A DNA stretch of 64,000 nucleotides from Streptomyces fradiae ATCC 10745 = DSM 40063 (GTDB taxonomy: Bacteria; Actinomycetota; Actinomycetes; Streptomycetales; Streptomycetaceae): positions 186,001 through 250,000 of the forward strand of contig NZ_CP023696.1 in the NCBI RefSeq assembly GCF_008704425.1, given 5' to 3'. The notes beneath the pieces were generated by a model. That model was given only the letters and a program-made list of their open reading frames with translations. It had not been told where the DNA came from and ran no database searches. Shown here in pieces: positions 17,502 to 24,845 of this stretch (positions are counted from its first letter, which is position 1; each line of letters begins with the position of its first letter). The position numbers and the translations under genes are program-made.

Positions 17502-18791
17502 ATGGGTTCTGCCGTGCCGGCCGGCGACGTGCCCGCCGACGACTTCCTGCCCACGCACGTCGTACCGGGGCACGGCATGCCCGCGTGGGAGTCGCCCGGC
17601 ACGGCCAGGCCGACGGTGCCGCTCGACCCGCTCCTGCCGGTGCGGCTGCTGGAGCGGCTGGGCGACTGGGCGCGGGTGCTGTGCTCCAACGGCTGGTCCG
17701 CGTGGGTGGACGGGCGGCTCCTGGTCTCCGTGCCGCAGGACCCGCCGGGCGCGGGCCGGGACATGGCGCGGGCGGCCGATCCGGTACCGCTGCTGGCCCG
17801 CGCGGAGGCGGCGCTGGGCCGGTACCGGCGGGCGGCGGAGGACCTGGCGGCGGGCCGCACCGACGGGGAGGGCTTCCGGCGGGCCGCGGGCGGGCTGCGG
17901 ATCGGCGTCGTGGTCGAGGGCGAGGCGATGTGGCTGTACGAGGCGGAGCACGAGCGCTGGCTGTACTGCGACGGCACGCGGCTGGCCGAGTACGCCGCAC
18001 CGTCGGCGCCGTCCGCGAACCCGGCGCCCCGCGCCGCCCGCCCGCCCGGGGGCGGCGGCCCGGCCCCGGACGGCGGCGCGGCTTCCGGGGGCGGCGCGGC
18101 GTCCGGCGGGACGGCTCAGGGGCGGGCGTCCGGCGGCCCGGCCTCCCCGCCGGTGGCCCCCGCTCCCGCGGGCCCGGCGCCGGCGGCGGCCCCACCCGGG
18201 GCAGCGGCGGGGCACGCGGCTCCGCCCGAGGAGGCGGGGCACGCCCCGACCCGTGTGGCCGACGTCCCGGAGGGCCGGCCGCCGTCCCCCGGAAACCCGC
18301 CGCCCGGCCCCCGTGAGGCCACCCGCCTCGCCGGTGCCTCCGCCGGTCCCCCGCCCGGAGTCCCGGACGGCGGCGCCGAGCCGACCCGCGTGGCCGGCGA
18401 ACCGTCCGACGCGCCGGACAGCGCGCCCGACGGCGCTGCACCCGGCGCGCACGCCCCCACCCGGGTGGTGGACCCGGCCCGCGCCGCGCCGCCGCCGGAG
18501 CGGTACGGCGGCGACGGGTCCGGGGCCGCCCCCCGCGCGCAGCAGCCCCCGGACGGCGTGCGGGAGCCGACCCGCGCGGTCGACGTGCCGGTGGACGGCC
18601 CCGACGACGCGCCGGCCGGGCACGGCACGGGGGTCGGCGGCGGCGCGAGCGGCGGCGAGGGGGCCGGGCACGGCGGCGAACCGGCCACCGGCGGCCCCGG
18701 CGGCCGGCGCGGCGCGGAGCGCGACCCCGACGCGGCGGACGGCGGCGCGGCGGACGGCGGCGCGGCGGACGGACGGGCGGGGGACGGATGA
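17502..18791 (+). CDS. SH3-like domain protein with five spaced Thr-Arg motifs, function unknown
   Basis: A 429-residue soluble protein with no name I recognise. The first about 165 residues are ordered: an SH3-like stretch (LLPVRLLERLGDWARVLCSN followed by GWSAWVDGRLL) and a second small domain ending VVVEGEAMWLYEAEHERWLY. The remaining about 260 residues are disordered Pro/Ala/Gly sequence carrying five copies of [AE][PA]TR[VLA][AV][DG] at T250, T274, T295, T320 and T357. It sits eight bases behind a double-FHA transporter gene and overlaps a Ser/Thr kinase start (ATGA). I infer an adaptor or kinase substrate whose phosphorylated threonines could bind the FHA domains. That role is unproven. 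Confidence 0.7.
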   Translation: MGSAVPAGDVPADDFLPTHVVPGHGMPAWESPGTARPTVPLDPLLPVRLLERLGDWARVLCSNGWSAWVDGRLLVSVPQDPPGAGRDMARAADPVPLLARAEAALGRYRRAAEDLAAGRTDGEGFRRAAGGLRIGVVVEGEAMWLYEAEHERWLYCDGTRLAEYAAPSAPSANPAPRAARPPGGGGPAPDGGAASGGGAASGGTAQGRASGGPASPPVAPAPAGPAPAAAPPGAAAGHAAPPEEAGHAPTRVADVPEGRPPSPGNPPPGPREATRLAGASAGPPPGVPDGGAEPTRVAGEPSDAPDSAPDGAAPGAHAPTRVVDPARAAPPPERYGGDGSGAAPRAQQPPDGVREPTRAVDVPVDGPDDAPAGHGTGVGGGASGGEGAGHGGEPATGGPGGRRGAERDPDAADGGAADGGAADGRAGDG

Positions 18792-19843
18792 CCGCGGGGG
18801 GCGCCGACCTGCCCGCCGGGCGGCCGTCCGGCCTGGTGGGCCGGCAGGTCGCGCACTACCGGATCGACGCCGAGGTCGGCCGGGGCGGCATGGCCGTCGT
18901 GTACCGCGCCACCGACCTGCGGCTCGGCCGCACCGTGGCGCTGAAGCTGCTCGCGCCGGAGCTGGCCCGCAACGACACCTTCCGCAAGCGGTTCGCGCAC
19001 GAGTCGCGGGTCGCCGCCGCGATCGACCACCCGAACATCGTGCCCGTCTTCGAGGCCGGGGAGACCGAGGGCCTGCTGTACATCGCCATGCGGTTCGTAC
19101 CGGGTCAGGACCTGCGGGCGCTGCTGGACCGCGCCGGCCCCCTGCCGGTCGCCACGGCGCTGCGGATCGCCGTGCAGGTGGCGTCGGCGCTGGACGCGGC
19201 CCACGCGCACGAGCTGGTGCACCGGGACGTGAAGCCGGGCAACGTCCTCGTGGCCGAGGGCACGGACAGCGACCGGCCGGAGCACGTGTACCTGACGGAC
19301 TTCGGGCTGACGAAGAAGTCGCTGTCGCTGACCGGCTTCACGAGCGTCGGCCAGTTCGTGGGCACGCTCGACTACGTGGCGCCCGAGCAGATCTCCGGCC
19401 GGCCGGTGGACGGCCGGTGCGACGTGTACAGCCTGGGGTGCGTCGTGTACGAGACGCTGGCGGGCTCGCCGCCGTTCCGGCGGGACGACGACATGGCGCT
19501 GCTGTGGGCGCACCAGTACGACCCCCCGCCCCCGCTGAGCGACGTGCGGCCGGGCCTGCCCGCCGGGATGGACGAGGTGCTGGCCAGGGCGCTGGCGAAG
19601 GCGCCCGAGCACCGCTACGACTCGTGCATGGCGTTCGTGACCGAGCTGCGGCGGGCGGCGTCCTCCGGTGCCGGGGGCCCGGGCGGGGCGGAGGGCGGCG
19701 CGGAGGACCGGGCGGAGGGCGGCGGGTCCCCGGCCGGGCGGCCGGGCGCCCCGCAGGTTCCCCCGGCCGGCCCGCCGCCCCCGCCGCCCGCTCCCCCGAT
19801 GTGGGCGCTGCCCGTCTTCCGGGGCACGGAGCGGGCCCCCTAG
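18788..19843 (+). CDS. Soluble Ser/Thr protein kinase (Hanks-type)
   Basis: Eukaryotic-like Ser/Thr kinase of 351 residues. The catalytic domain (about 20-285) has a glycine loop (VGRGGMAVVY), ATP lysine K53 in VALKLL, catalytic loop HRDVKPGN (H145-N152), TDFGLTKK (D171) and APEQ. The activation loop contains several Thr/Ser (LSLTGFTSVGQFVGT), so autophosphorylation is expected. The C-terminal about 65 residues are Pro/Gly-rich. There is no transmembrane helix or PASTA domain, unlike PknB, so it acts in the cytoplasm. The start ATG overlaps the stop of the Thr-Arg-motif protein, arguing for stoichiometric expression with that protein and the FHA exporter. Confidence 0.93.
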   Translation: MTAGGADLPAGRPSGLVGRQVAHYRIDAEVGRGGMAVVYRATDLRLGRTVALKLLAPELARNDTFRKRFAHESRVAAAIDHPNIVPVFEAGETEGLLYIAMRFVPGQDLRALLDRAGPLPVATALRIAVQVASALDAAHAHELVHRDVKPGNVLVAEGTDSDRPEHVYLTDFGLTKKSLSLTGFTSVGQFVGTLDYVAPEQISGRPVDGRCDVYSLGCVVYETLAGSPPFRRDDDMALLWAHQYDPPPPLSDVRPGLPAGMDEVLARALAKAPEHRYDSCMAFVTELRRAASSGAGGPGGAEGGAEDRAEGGGSPAGRPGAPQVPPAGPPPPPPAPPMWALPVFRGTERAP

Positions 19844-19862
19844 CACCGCCGCGCGGCCCGCG

Positions 19863-21188
19863 TTATCCGCTCCGGCCGGGTGGCGGCGGGGGCGCGGCCA
19901 CGCCGGGGCGGCGGACGCGGCGGGCCAGGAGGCCGCCGAGGGCTCCGGCGGCTGCGCCCCACAGCAGGGCCAGGCCGACCGCCGACCACAGGTGCGGGTG
20001 GAGGCTCACCCTGCCGCCGAGCGCCTCGACCTCGAAGATGCCGAGCAGCGACAGTCCGAGGCGCGCGTCCAGCCGGGTCAGGGGGATGACGACGAGCAGC
20101 GTGGCGGCGAAGGCGACGGCCAGGTGCAGGGCGTGCTGCCACAGGCGGGTGCGGGCGGGTGAGCGGGCGGCCATGGTGAAGGCGGCGGCCAGCAGGAGCA
20201 GCGCCGCCACCGGGATCAGCCACCACGCGCGGCCGTCCTGGGCGGCGAGGGACCGTACGTCGAGCGTGGTGTCCTCGGGGCCGCGCAGCACCTGGTCGAG
20301 GACCTGCGGCATGGGCAGCCCGAAGGGGCCTTCGACCCGGCCCTCCCAGGACGCGCCGATGCCCAGGCCCAGCGCCATCCACGCCAGGTTGGGCAGGCCG
20401 AGGAGGAGCACCGCGAACGTGTCCGCCGGGTGGCCGCGCGTGGCGGCGACGACCAGGCCGACGGCCAGCCCGAGGACGACGTACGCCAGGAGCAGCGACA
20501 GCATGGCGGACGCGGCGGGCCGTACGGGCTCCTGGTAGCGCAGCAGCCGCGCCGGGAGCGGGGCCCGGCGGGAGACCAGCAGGGCGAGGAGGAGGACGCC
20601 CGCCACCCACAGCAGCCCGTACAGGAGGGTGCTGCCCACGTCGGCGCGGAAGCCGATGCTCGGCGAGGCGTCGAGGAGGTCGCCGAGCAGGTCGGCGGGC
20701 GAGTCGGCGGGCAGCAGGTCGGTGAAGGTGTGGCGGGCCAGCGAGGCGGCGACGGCGAGCCCGGCGAGCCAGAGGGCGGCCGTCGCGGCGGCGCGGGCGA
20801 GGAGTTCGCCCGCGGAGGCGACGGCCCGGTGCCGCAGCGGGCGCAGGAACCCCGCGGCGAGGACGAGCGCTCCGGCGAGGGAGACGGACAGCGGCATGGC
20901 GGTCAGCTCGGCGTCCGTACGGGCGAGCGCGCCCGCGCCGCCCGCCAGGCCGACGTCGCCGCCCGCCGCCATGACGACGACGGCGGGCACGACCCGCCAG
21001 AAGGCCCCGCCGGGCAGGTCGGCCGCGCCCGCCGCCCACAGTCCGAGGGCGGCGGTGGCGGCCATCGCGGCGAGGGCGGCGAGGACCGCGAGGAGGGCGC
21101 CGAGGCCGACCCGCACGGCGTCGTCGAGGCCGTGCGGCGCGGTGCCGTGCGGCGCGGTGCCGCGGGGCGCGGCGCTCTGACTGCTCAC
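19863..21188 (-). CDS. Streptophobe-family integral membrane protein
   Basis: A 441-residue, very hydrophobic protein with about ten predicted helices, matching the streptophobe family of unknown function found almost only in Streptomyces relatives. Characteristic pieces are DDAVRVGLGALLAVLAALA near the start, the FTDLLPADSP and TLDVRSLAAQDGRAWWLIP blocks, and a Pro-rich tail (VAAPPPPPGRSG). I use GTG 21188 (VSSQSAAPRG); a second GTG lies two codons upstream. It converges on the kinase gene with only 19 bases between stops and is divergent from the DUF6777 gene, 64 bases apart. Its repeated presence beside kinase/FHA genes suggests it belongs to the same system. Confidence 0.82.
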   Translation of the reverse strand: MSSQSAAPRGTAPHGTAPHGLDDAVRVGLGALLAVLAALAAMAATAALGLWAAGAADLPGGAFWRVVPAVVVMAAGGDVGLAGGAGALARTDAELTAMPLSVSLAGALVLAAGFLRPLRHRAVASAGELLARAAATAALWLAGLAVAASLARHTFTDLLPADSPADLLGDLLDASPSIGFRADVGSTLLYGLLWVAGVLLLALLVSRRAPLPARLLRYQEPVRPAASAMLSLLLAYVVLGLAVGLVVAATRGHPADTFAVLLLGLPNLAWMALGLGIGASWEGRVEGPFGLPMPQVLDQVLRGPEDTTLDVRSLAAQDGRAWWLIPVAALLLLAAAFTMAARSPARTRLWQHALHLAVAFAATLLVVIPLTRLDARLGLSLLGIFEVEALGGRVSLHPHLWSAVGLALLWGAAAGALGGLLARRVRRPGVAAPPPPPGRSG

Positions 21189-21252
21189 GCTGGCCACGCT
21201 AGGCGCGGGCAGCGGCTCCCGGCTTGCGGACGGCACCCGGACGGGGCACAGA

Positions 21253-22503
21253 ATGAACACGTATGGGATGAAAGGTACGCATGTGACTTCCGAGCCCGCG
21301 CCCGACCGCCCCACGGGTCCCCCGTCGGGCCCCCTCTCGCACCCGCCGGCCGGCGGCTCGGGCTCGGGCGGCCGGCCCCCGGACGAGCCCCCCTCGGGCG
21401 GGGGCGATGGCGGCGGGGGCGGCTCGCCGCGGGCCGGGGACGGGGGCGGGCGCCCCTGGTGGCGGTCGGTTCCGGTGATCGCCTCCCTCGCCGGCCTCCT
21501 GGTCGCCGCGGTGGCGCTGGCGCTGGTGCTGTCGCGCTCCGAGGAGGCGCAGGCCGCCGTGATGGCCGAGAGCGTCTCGTACCGCCCGCCGAACAGCTTC
21601 ACCCCGAGCACGGCCACCCCCGCCGAACAGGCGGTGGAGCCGCTGCCGACGCAGCAGCGCCACCGGTACGCCGGGTCGGCGCCCGAGCTGTACGGCGGGA
21701 GCGGCGACCGCGCCGTCTGCGACGTGGAGCGCCAGATCGCCTACCTGGAGGGCGACCGCGCCAAGGCGAAGGCGTTCGCGTCGGCGCTGAAGACCTCGCC
21801 CGAGGACCTGCCGGCGTACCTGCGCGGTCTGACGTCCGTGCAGCTGCGCCTCGACACGCTGGTGACGAACCACGGCTACGAGGACGGGCGGGCCGTCCCC
21901 TACCAGGCGATCCTCCAGGCCGGGACGGCCGTGATGATCGACGAGTACGGCGTGCCGCGCGTGCGGTGCGTCTGCGGCAACCCGCTGGACCGGCCCCAGG
22001 TGGAGCGCCCGGAGAAGGTGGTCGGCAAGACGTGGCCGGGGTTCCGGGCCGAGGAGGTCGTGATCGTCGAGCCCGCGCCGACGCCGGTGCCGACCTTCAC
22101 CGTCGTCGACCCGGCGACCGGCGAGCGCGTCGAGCGCCCGCGCCCCACCGGGACCTCGCCCTCCCCCACCGGGACGGACACGGCGTCGCCGACCACGACC
22201 GGGCCGCCCACCACCCCGGACGGCGGGACGGACACCCCGGCCGGAACCCCGACCGGCGAGCCGCCGGCCGACCGGCCCACCGGGGAGCCGGCGGACAGCC
22301 CGACCGGCCGCACGGAGCCCCCGCCGGACGGCGGGACGCCTCCTCCGGTCACCAGCCCGGAGGGCCCGACCGATGCGCCCCCGCCGAACGGCTCCCCCAC
22401 GGGCGAGGCCCCCGGCACCCCGCCGGGCGGGTCGGACACGGCGCCGGGCGACACGCCGGCGGGCGGCACGGAGCCGGGCGGGACCGGGCCGGGCAGCGGG
22501 TAG
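21253..22503 (+). CDS. Membrane-anchored DUF6777 protein with Pro/Thr-rich tail
   Basis: A 416-residue protein with a cytoplasmic Pro/Gly/Ser-rich head (1-75), one transmembrane helix (about 76-95, VPVIASLAGLLVAAVALALV) and an extracytoplasmic DUF6777 domain (about 100-275). The domain shows YAGSAPELYGGSGD, a CDVERQIAYL motif and VRCVCGNPL, giving three cysteines. A long Pro/Thr/Ser/Gly tail follows, resembling wall-spanning sequence. The function is unknown. ATG 21253 is used, though a GTG at 21283 with AAAGG seven bases upstream is an equally good start. A perfect hairpin overlaps the stop codon. Confidence 0.78.
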   Translation: MNTYGMKGTHVTSEPAPDRPTGPPSGPLSHPPAGGSGSGGRPPDEPPSGGGDGGGGGSPRAGDGGGRPWWRSVPVIASLAGLLVAAVALALVLSRSEEAQAAVMAESVSYRPPNSFTPSTATPAEQAVEPLPTQQRHRYAGSAPELYGGSGDRAVCDVERQIAYLEGDRAKAKAFASALKTSPEDLPAYLRGLTSVQLRLDTLVTNHGYEDGRAVPYQAILQAGTAVMIDEYGVPRVRCVCGNPLDRPQVERPEKVVGKTWPGFRAEEVVIVEPAPTPVPTFTVVDPATGERVERPRPTGTSPSPTGTDTASPTTTGPPTTPDGGTDTPAGTPTGEPPADRPTGEPADSPTGRTEPPPDGGTPPPVTSPEGPTDAPPPNGSPTGEAPGTPPGGSDTAPGDTPAGGTEPGGTGPGSG

Positions 22504-22520
22504 GGGCGCCGCCCCTACCC
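22498..22520 (+). terminator. Hairpin overlapping the DUF6777 stop codon
   Basis: GGGTAGGGGC and GCCCCTACCC form a perfect 10-bp stem with a GCC loop. The TAG stop codon of the DUF6777 gene is inside the 5' arm, so terminating ribosomes would compete with hairpin folding. Confidence 0.65.
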
Positions 22521-22600
22521 TGAGCCGTCCCGCCGGAGGCGTTCGCCGGAGCGACGGGCGGCAGGGGGGCGCCGCCCCGCCCGTCGTCGGCCCCCGCGCG

Positions 22601-22632
22601 GCGATGAGCCCGGCCCCGGCCGGGCTCATCGC
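22601..22632. terminator. Perfect 13-bp hairpin between convergent genes
   Basis: GCGATGAGCCCGG and CCGGGCTCATCGC form a perfect 13-bp stem around a CCCCGG loop. It sits between the DUF6777 gene and the convergent nitroreductase, so it can terminate either transcript. Confidence 0.75.
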
Positions 22633-22645
22633 GTGGGCGGCGCGG

Positions 22646-23338
22646 TCACAGCCGCACCATCACCTCGTCCAGGGGCTTGCGCCGGATGTCGGGCACGCGC
22701 GCGTCGCCGGCCGGGTAGCCGACCGGGATGACGTAGGCGGCGCGCTCCTCCGCCGGACGGTCGCAGACCTCGTTGAGGAAGCGCATCGGACTCGGGGTGT
22801 GGGTGAGCGTCGCCAGCCCCGCCTGGTGGAGCGCGGCGAGCAGCAGGCCGACGGCGATGCCGACCGACTCCTTGGTGTAGTAGGGGCGCGGCGTGTCAGG
22901 CCCCTTGCGGACCTCGAAGACCACGATCACCGCGGGCGCCGTCTCCAGGAAGGGCTTGCTCCAGTCGGTGCCCAGCGGCGCCAGGGCCTCCAGCCACTCG
23001 GCGGAGGCCCGGCGGTCGTAGAACTCCCGCTCCTCCGCCTCGGCCGCCTCGCGCAGCCGCCGCTTGCGCTCCGGGTCGGTGACGACGACGAAGCGCCACG
23101 GCTGGACGTTGGCCCCGCTGGGCGCGGTGGCGGCGGTGCGGATCGCCCACTCCACCACCCCCTCGGGCAGGGGGCGGTCGCAGAAGTCCCGCACGGTGCG
23201 GCGGCGCGCCATCACCTCGCAGAAGGCGCGGGCCCGCCCCGCGGCCTCCTCGGCCGGCACGGCCGTCGGCCGGTACGGAACGGTGGGATACGCGGCCCCG
23301 GCGACCGGCGCGCCGCTCAGCTCATTGGTCTGGTCCAT
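22646..23338 (-). CDS. Nitroreductase-family FMN oxidoreductase
   Basis: A 230-residue NAD(P)H-dependent flavoprotein of the nitroreductase fold. The FMN-phosphate-binding RRTVRDF (about 46-52) and the family motif [16 protein letters not shown] (about 73-88) are present. The late [21 protein letters not shown] is typical of the subgroup containing iodotyrosine-deiodinase-like and BluB-like proteins. The substrate cannot be read from the sequence. It is followed by a strong hairpin and lies 79 bases downstream of the VOC gene on the same strand, probably with its own promoter. Confidence 0.88.
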   Translation of the reverse strand: MDQTNELSGAPVAGAAYPTVPYRPTAVPAEEAAGRARAFCEVMARRRTVRDFCDRPLPEGVVEWAIRTAATAPSGANVQPWRFVVVTDPERKRRLREAAEAEEREFYDRRASAEWLEALAPLGTDWSKPFLETAPAVIVVFEVRKGPDTPRPYYTKESVGIAVGLLLAALHQAGLATLTHTPSPMRFLNEVCDRPAEERAAYVIPVGYPAGDARVPDIRRKPLDEVMVRL

Positions 23339-23397
23339 ACGGGCAGCACAGCACGCCGGGCGGCCCCCGGTAAAGATCGGAACCGGCTACCCGCCCT

Positions 23398-23415
23398 CGG
23401 CCGGGTACCCGGCCG
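23398..23415. terminator. Short palindrome after the VOC gene
   Basis: CGGCCGGGTACCCGGCCG is a perfect 18-base palindrome three bases past the VOC stop. It could be a weak terminator or an operator for the nitroreductase gene that starts 60 bases further. Confidence 0.4.
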
Positions 23416-23417
23416 GA

Positions 23418-24212
23418 TCAGCCGCCGGCCGGGGTGAGCAGCAGGAAGTCGGCGCCCGCCGGGTCGAGGCAGAGGGCCATCCGGCCGACGCCCTCCGCGT
23501 CCTCGAGGCCCATCGGCACGCTGCCGCCGTGCCCGGTCACCGCGGCGGCGGCCGCGTCGCAGTCCGCCACGGCGAAGACGGGGTGCCAGTACGGCCGCCC
23601 GCCCGCCAGGGCCAGCTCCTGCGGGCCGACCTGCAGCAGACCGCCGTGCATCCGCTCGTCCGGCAGCCCGGCCGGGGTGATGAGGACGTACGTGCCCCCG
23701 CCGGGCATGGTCATGTCGCCGAACCGCCAGCCGAAGACCGTGCCGTAGAATTCCCTGGCCCCGGCGGCGTCGCTCGTGTACAGCTCCGTCCAGGCCAGCG
23801 AACCGGGCTGGTCCACCAGCTCGACGCCGCGGGTGGTACCGGGCTGCCAGACCGCGAACTGCCCGCCGAGCGGGTCGCTCAGCTGCGCCATCCGGCCCCA
23901 TCCGTCCAGGTCCGTCGGGGCCACCCGCACCGTGCCGCCCGCCTGCTCCACCGCACGGGTCGCCGCGTCGGCGTCGGGGACGCTGTAGTAGATCATCCAG
24001 GCGGAGCGGGCGCCCTCCTCGGTGAGCCTGCCGAGCCCCGCGACGATCCTGCCGTCCTTCCGGAGCACACCGCCTTGCGCGTCCTCGCCCTCCCCCATGG
24101 GCTCGTACTCCCAGCCGAGGACCGCGCCGTAGAAGGCGGCGGCGGCCCGGACGTCGGGGGCTCCGAGGTCGAGCCAGCAGGGCGAGCCGGGAGCGAAGTC
24201 GGTGGTGATCAT
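23418..24212 (-). CDS. VOC-family protein with two glyoxalase-like domains
   Basis: A 264-residue protein made of two vicinal-oxygen-chelate domains in tandem: FAPGSPCWLDLGAPD...LGWEYEP starts the first, and GSLAWTELYTSDAAGAREFY starts the second at about residue 138. Such duplicated VOC proteins are common in Streptomyces (hydroxylase/glyoxalase-like) and mostly lack an assigned reaction. Few conserved metal ligands are obvious, so enzymatic activity is uncertain. ATG 24212 has GAAAGGA eight bases upstream. It is divergent from the small secreted peptide gene. Confidence 0.85.
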   Translation of the reverse strand: MITTDFAPGSPCWLDLGAPDVRAAAAFYGAVLGWEYEPMGEGEDAQGGVLRKDGRIVAGLGRLTEEGARSAWMIYYSVPDADAATRAVEQAGGTVRVAPTDLDGWGRMAQLSDPLGGQFAVWQPGTTRGVELVDQPGSLAWTELYTSDAAGAREFYGTVFGWRFGDMTMPGGGTYVLITPAGLPDERMHGGLLQVGPQELALAGGRPYWHPVFAVADCDAAAAAVTGHGGSVPMGLEDAEGVGRMALCLDPAGADFLLLTPAGG

Positions 24213-24404
24213 CGCCGTGGTCCTTTCGCAGTCGTCTCCGACCCAGCCTGGCACCGGCCGCGGGCACCCGCCCGTCGGCCCGCCCGGTGCGGGTGGGCCG
24301 GTGCGGGCCGCCGTTGCGGGCGGGCGGTGCGGGCGGTGCGGGCCGGCGGAAACTCGTCGGGGGCGGGCCGTGACCCCGGCGGGGTCCCGGCAGTTGGTGG
24401 GGGC

Positions 24405-24620
24405 ATGAAGAAGCGCAGCATGCTCGCCGTGGCGTCCCTCGCCGCCGGAGTCGTCACCTCCCTGCTCACCCCGTCCTCGCACGCCGTCGTCGGCGGCGGG
24501 CTGCCCGACGCCGGTTCGCTGGTCGGCACGGACACCGTCACGTCGCTGGTCGACGGGGCCACCGAGGGCACCGTGCAGGGCGCCACCACCCACGCGGGCG
24601 GCGAGACCGTCCACCACTGA
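24405..24620 (+). CDS. Small secreted peptide, function unknown
   Basis: A 71-residue precursor beginning MKKRSMLAVASLAAGVVTSL, a good Sec signal peptide likely cut after SHA (residue 27). The mature part of about 44 residues is Gly/Thr/Val-rich, starts VVGGGLPDAGS and ends GGETVHH. There is no cysteine. The ATG follows a GGTGGGGGC ribosome binding site and a strong hairpin follows the stop, so this looks like a real monocistronic gene. I recognise no family; it is not a chaplin or rodlin by sequence. Confidence 0.65.
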   Translation: MKKRSMLAVASLAAGVVTSLLTPSSHAVVGGGLPDAGSLVGTDTVTSLVDGATEGTVQGATTHAGGETVHH

Positions 24621-24638
24621 TCCACCCCGCCCCGCCCC

Positions 24639-24676
24639 CACCGCCGCGCGGCACCACCCGGTGCCGCGCGGCGGTG
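24639..24676. terminator. Perfect 16-bp hairpin
   Basis: CACCGCCGCGCGGCAC and GTGCCGCGCGGCGGTG pair perfectly around the loop CACCCG, starting 19 bases after the stop of the small secreted peptide gene. It could also end the convergent LAL regulator transcript. Confidence 0.75.
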
Positions 24677-24845
24677 CCGTGTCCGGGGCTTCGGCCGGCC
24701 GGGAGAGGGGCCCCCGGGGGCCTCGCGACCGGGAGGCGTGGAGGACGGCCGGGTCGGGCGGGCGCCAGGACGGCCGGGGGCCGGGCGGGAGGTGCGGGGC
24801 CGGGGCCGCACGGACCAGGGGGGCCGGGCGGCGGAGGGCGGGTGG

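Noticed and set aside
13789..18441. A 1550-codon open frame on the minus strand
   Set aside because: Only its first 300 codons from 14691 down are the short-chain dehydrogenase; the rest is the antisense of the FHA-ABC and Thr-Arg-protein genes, open because of high G+C.
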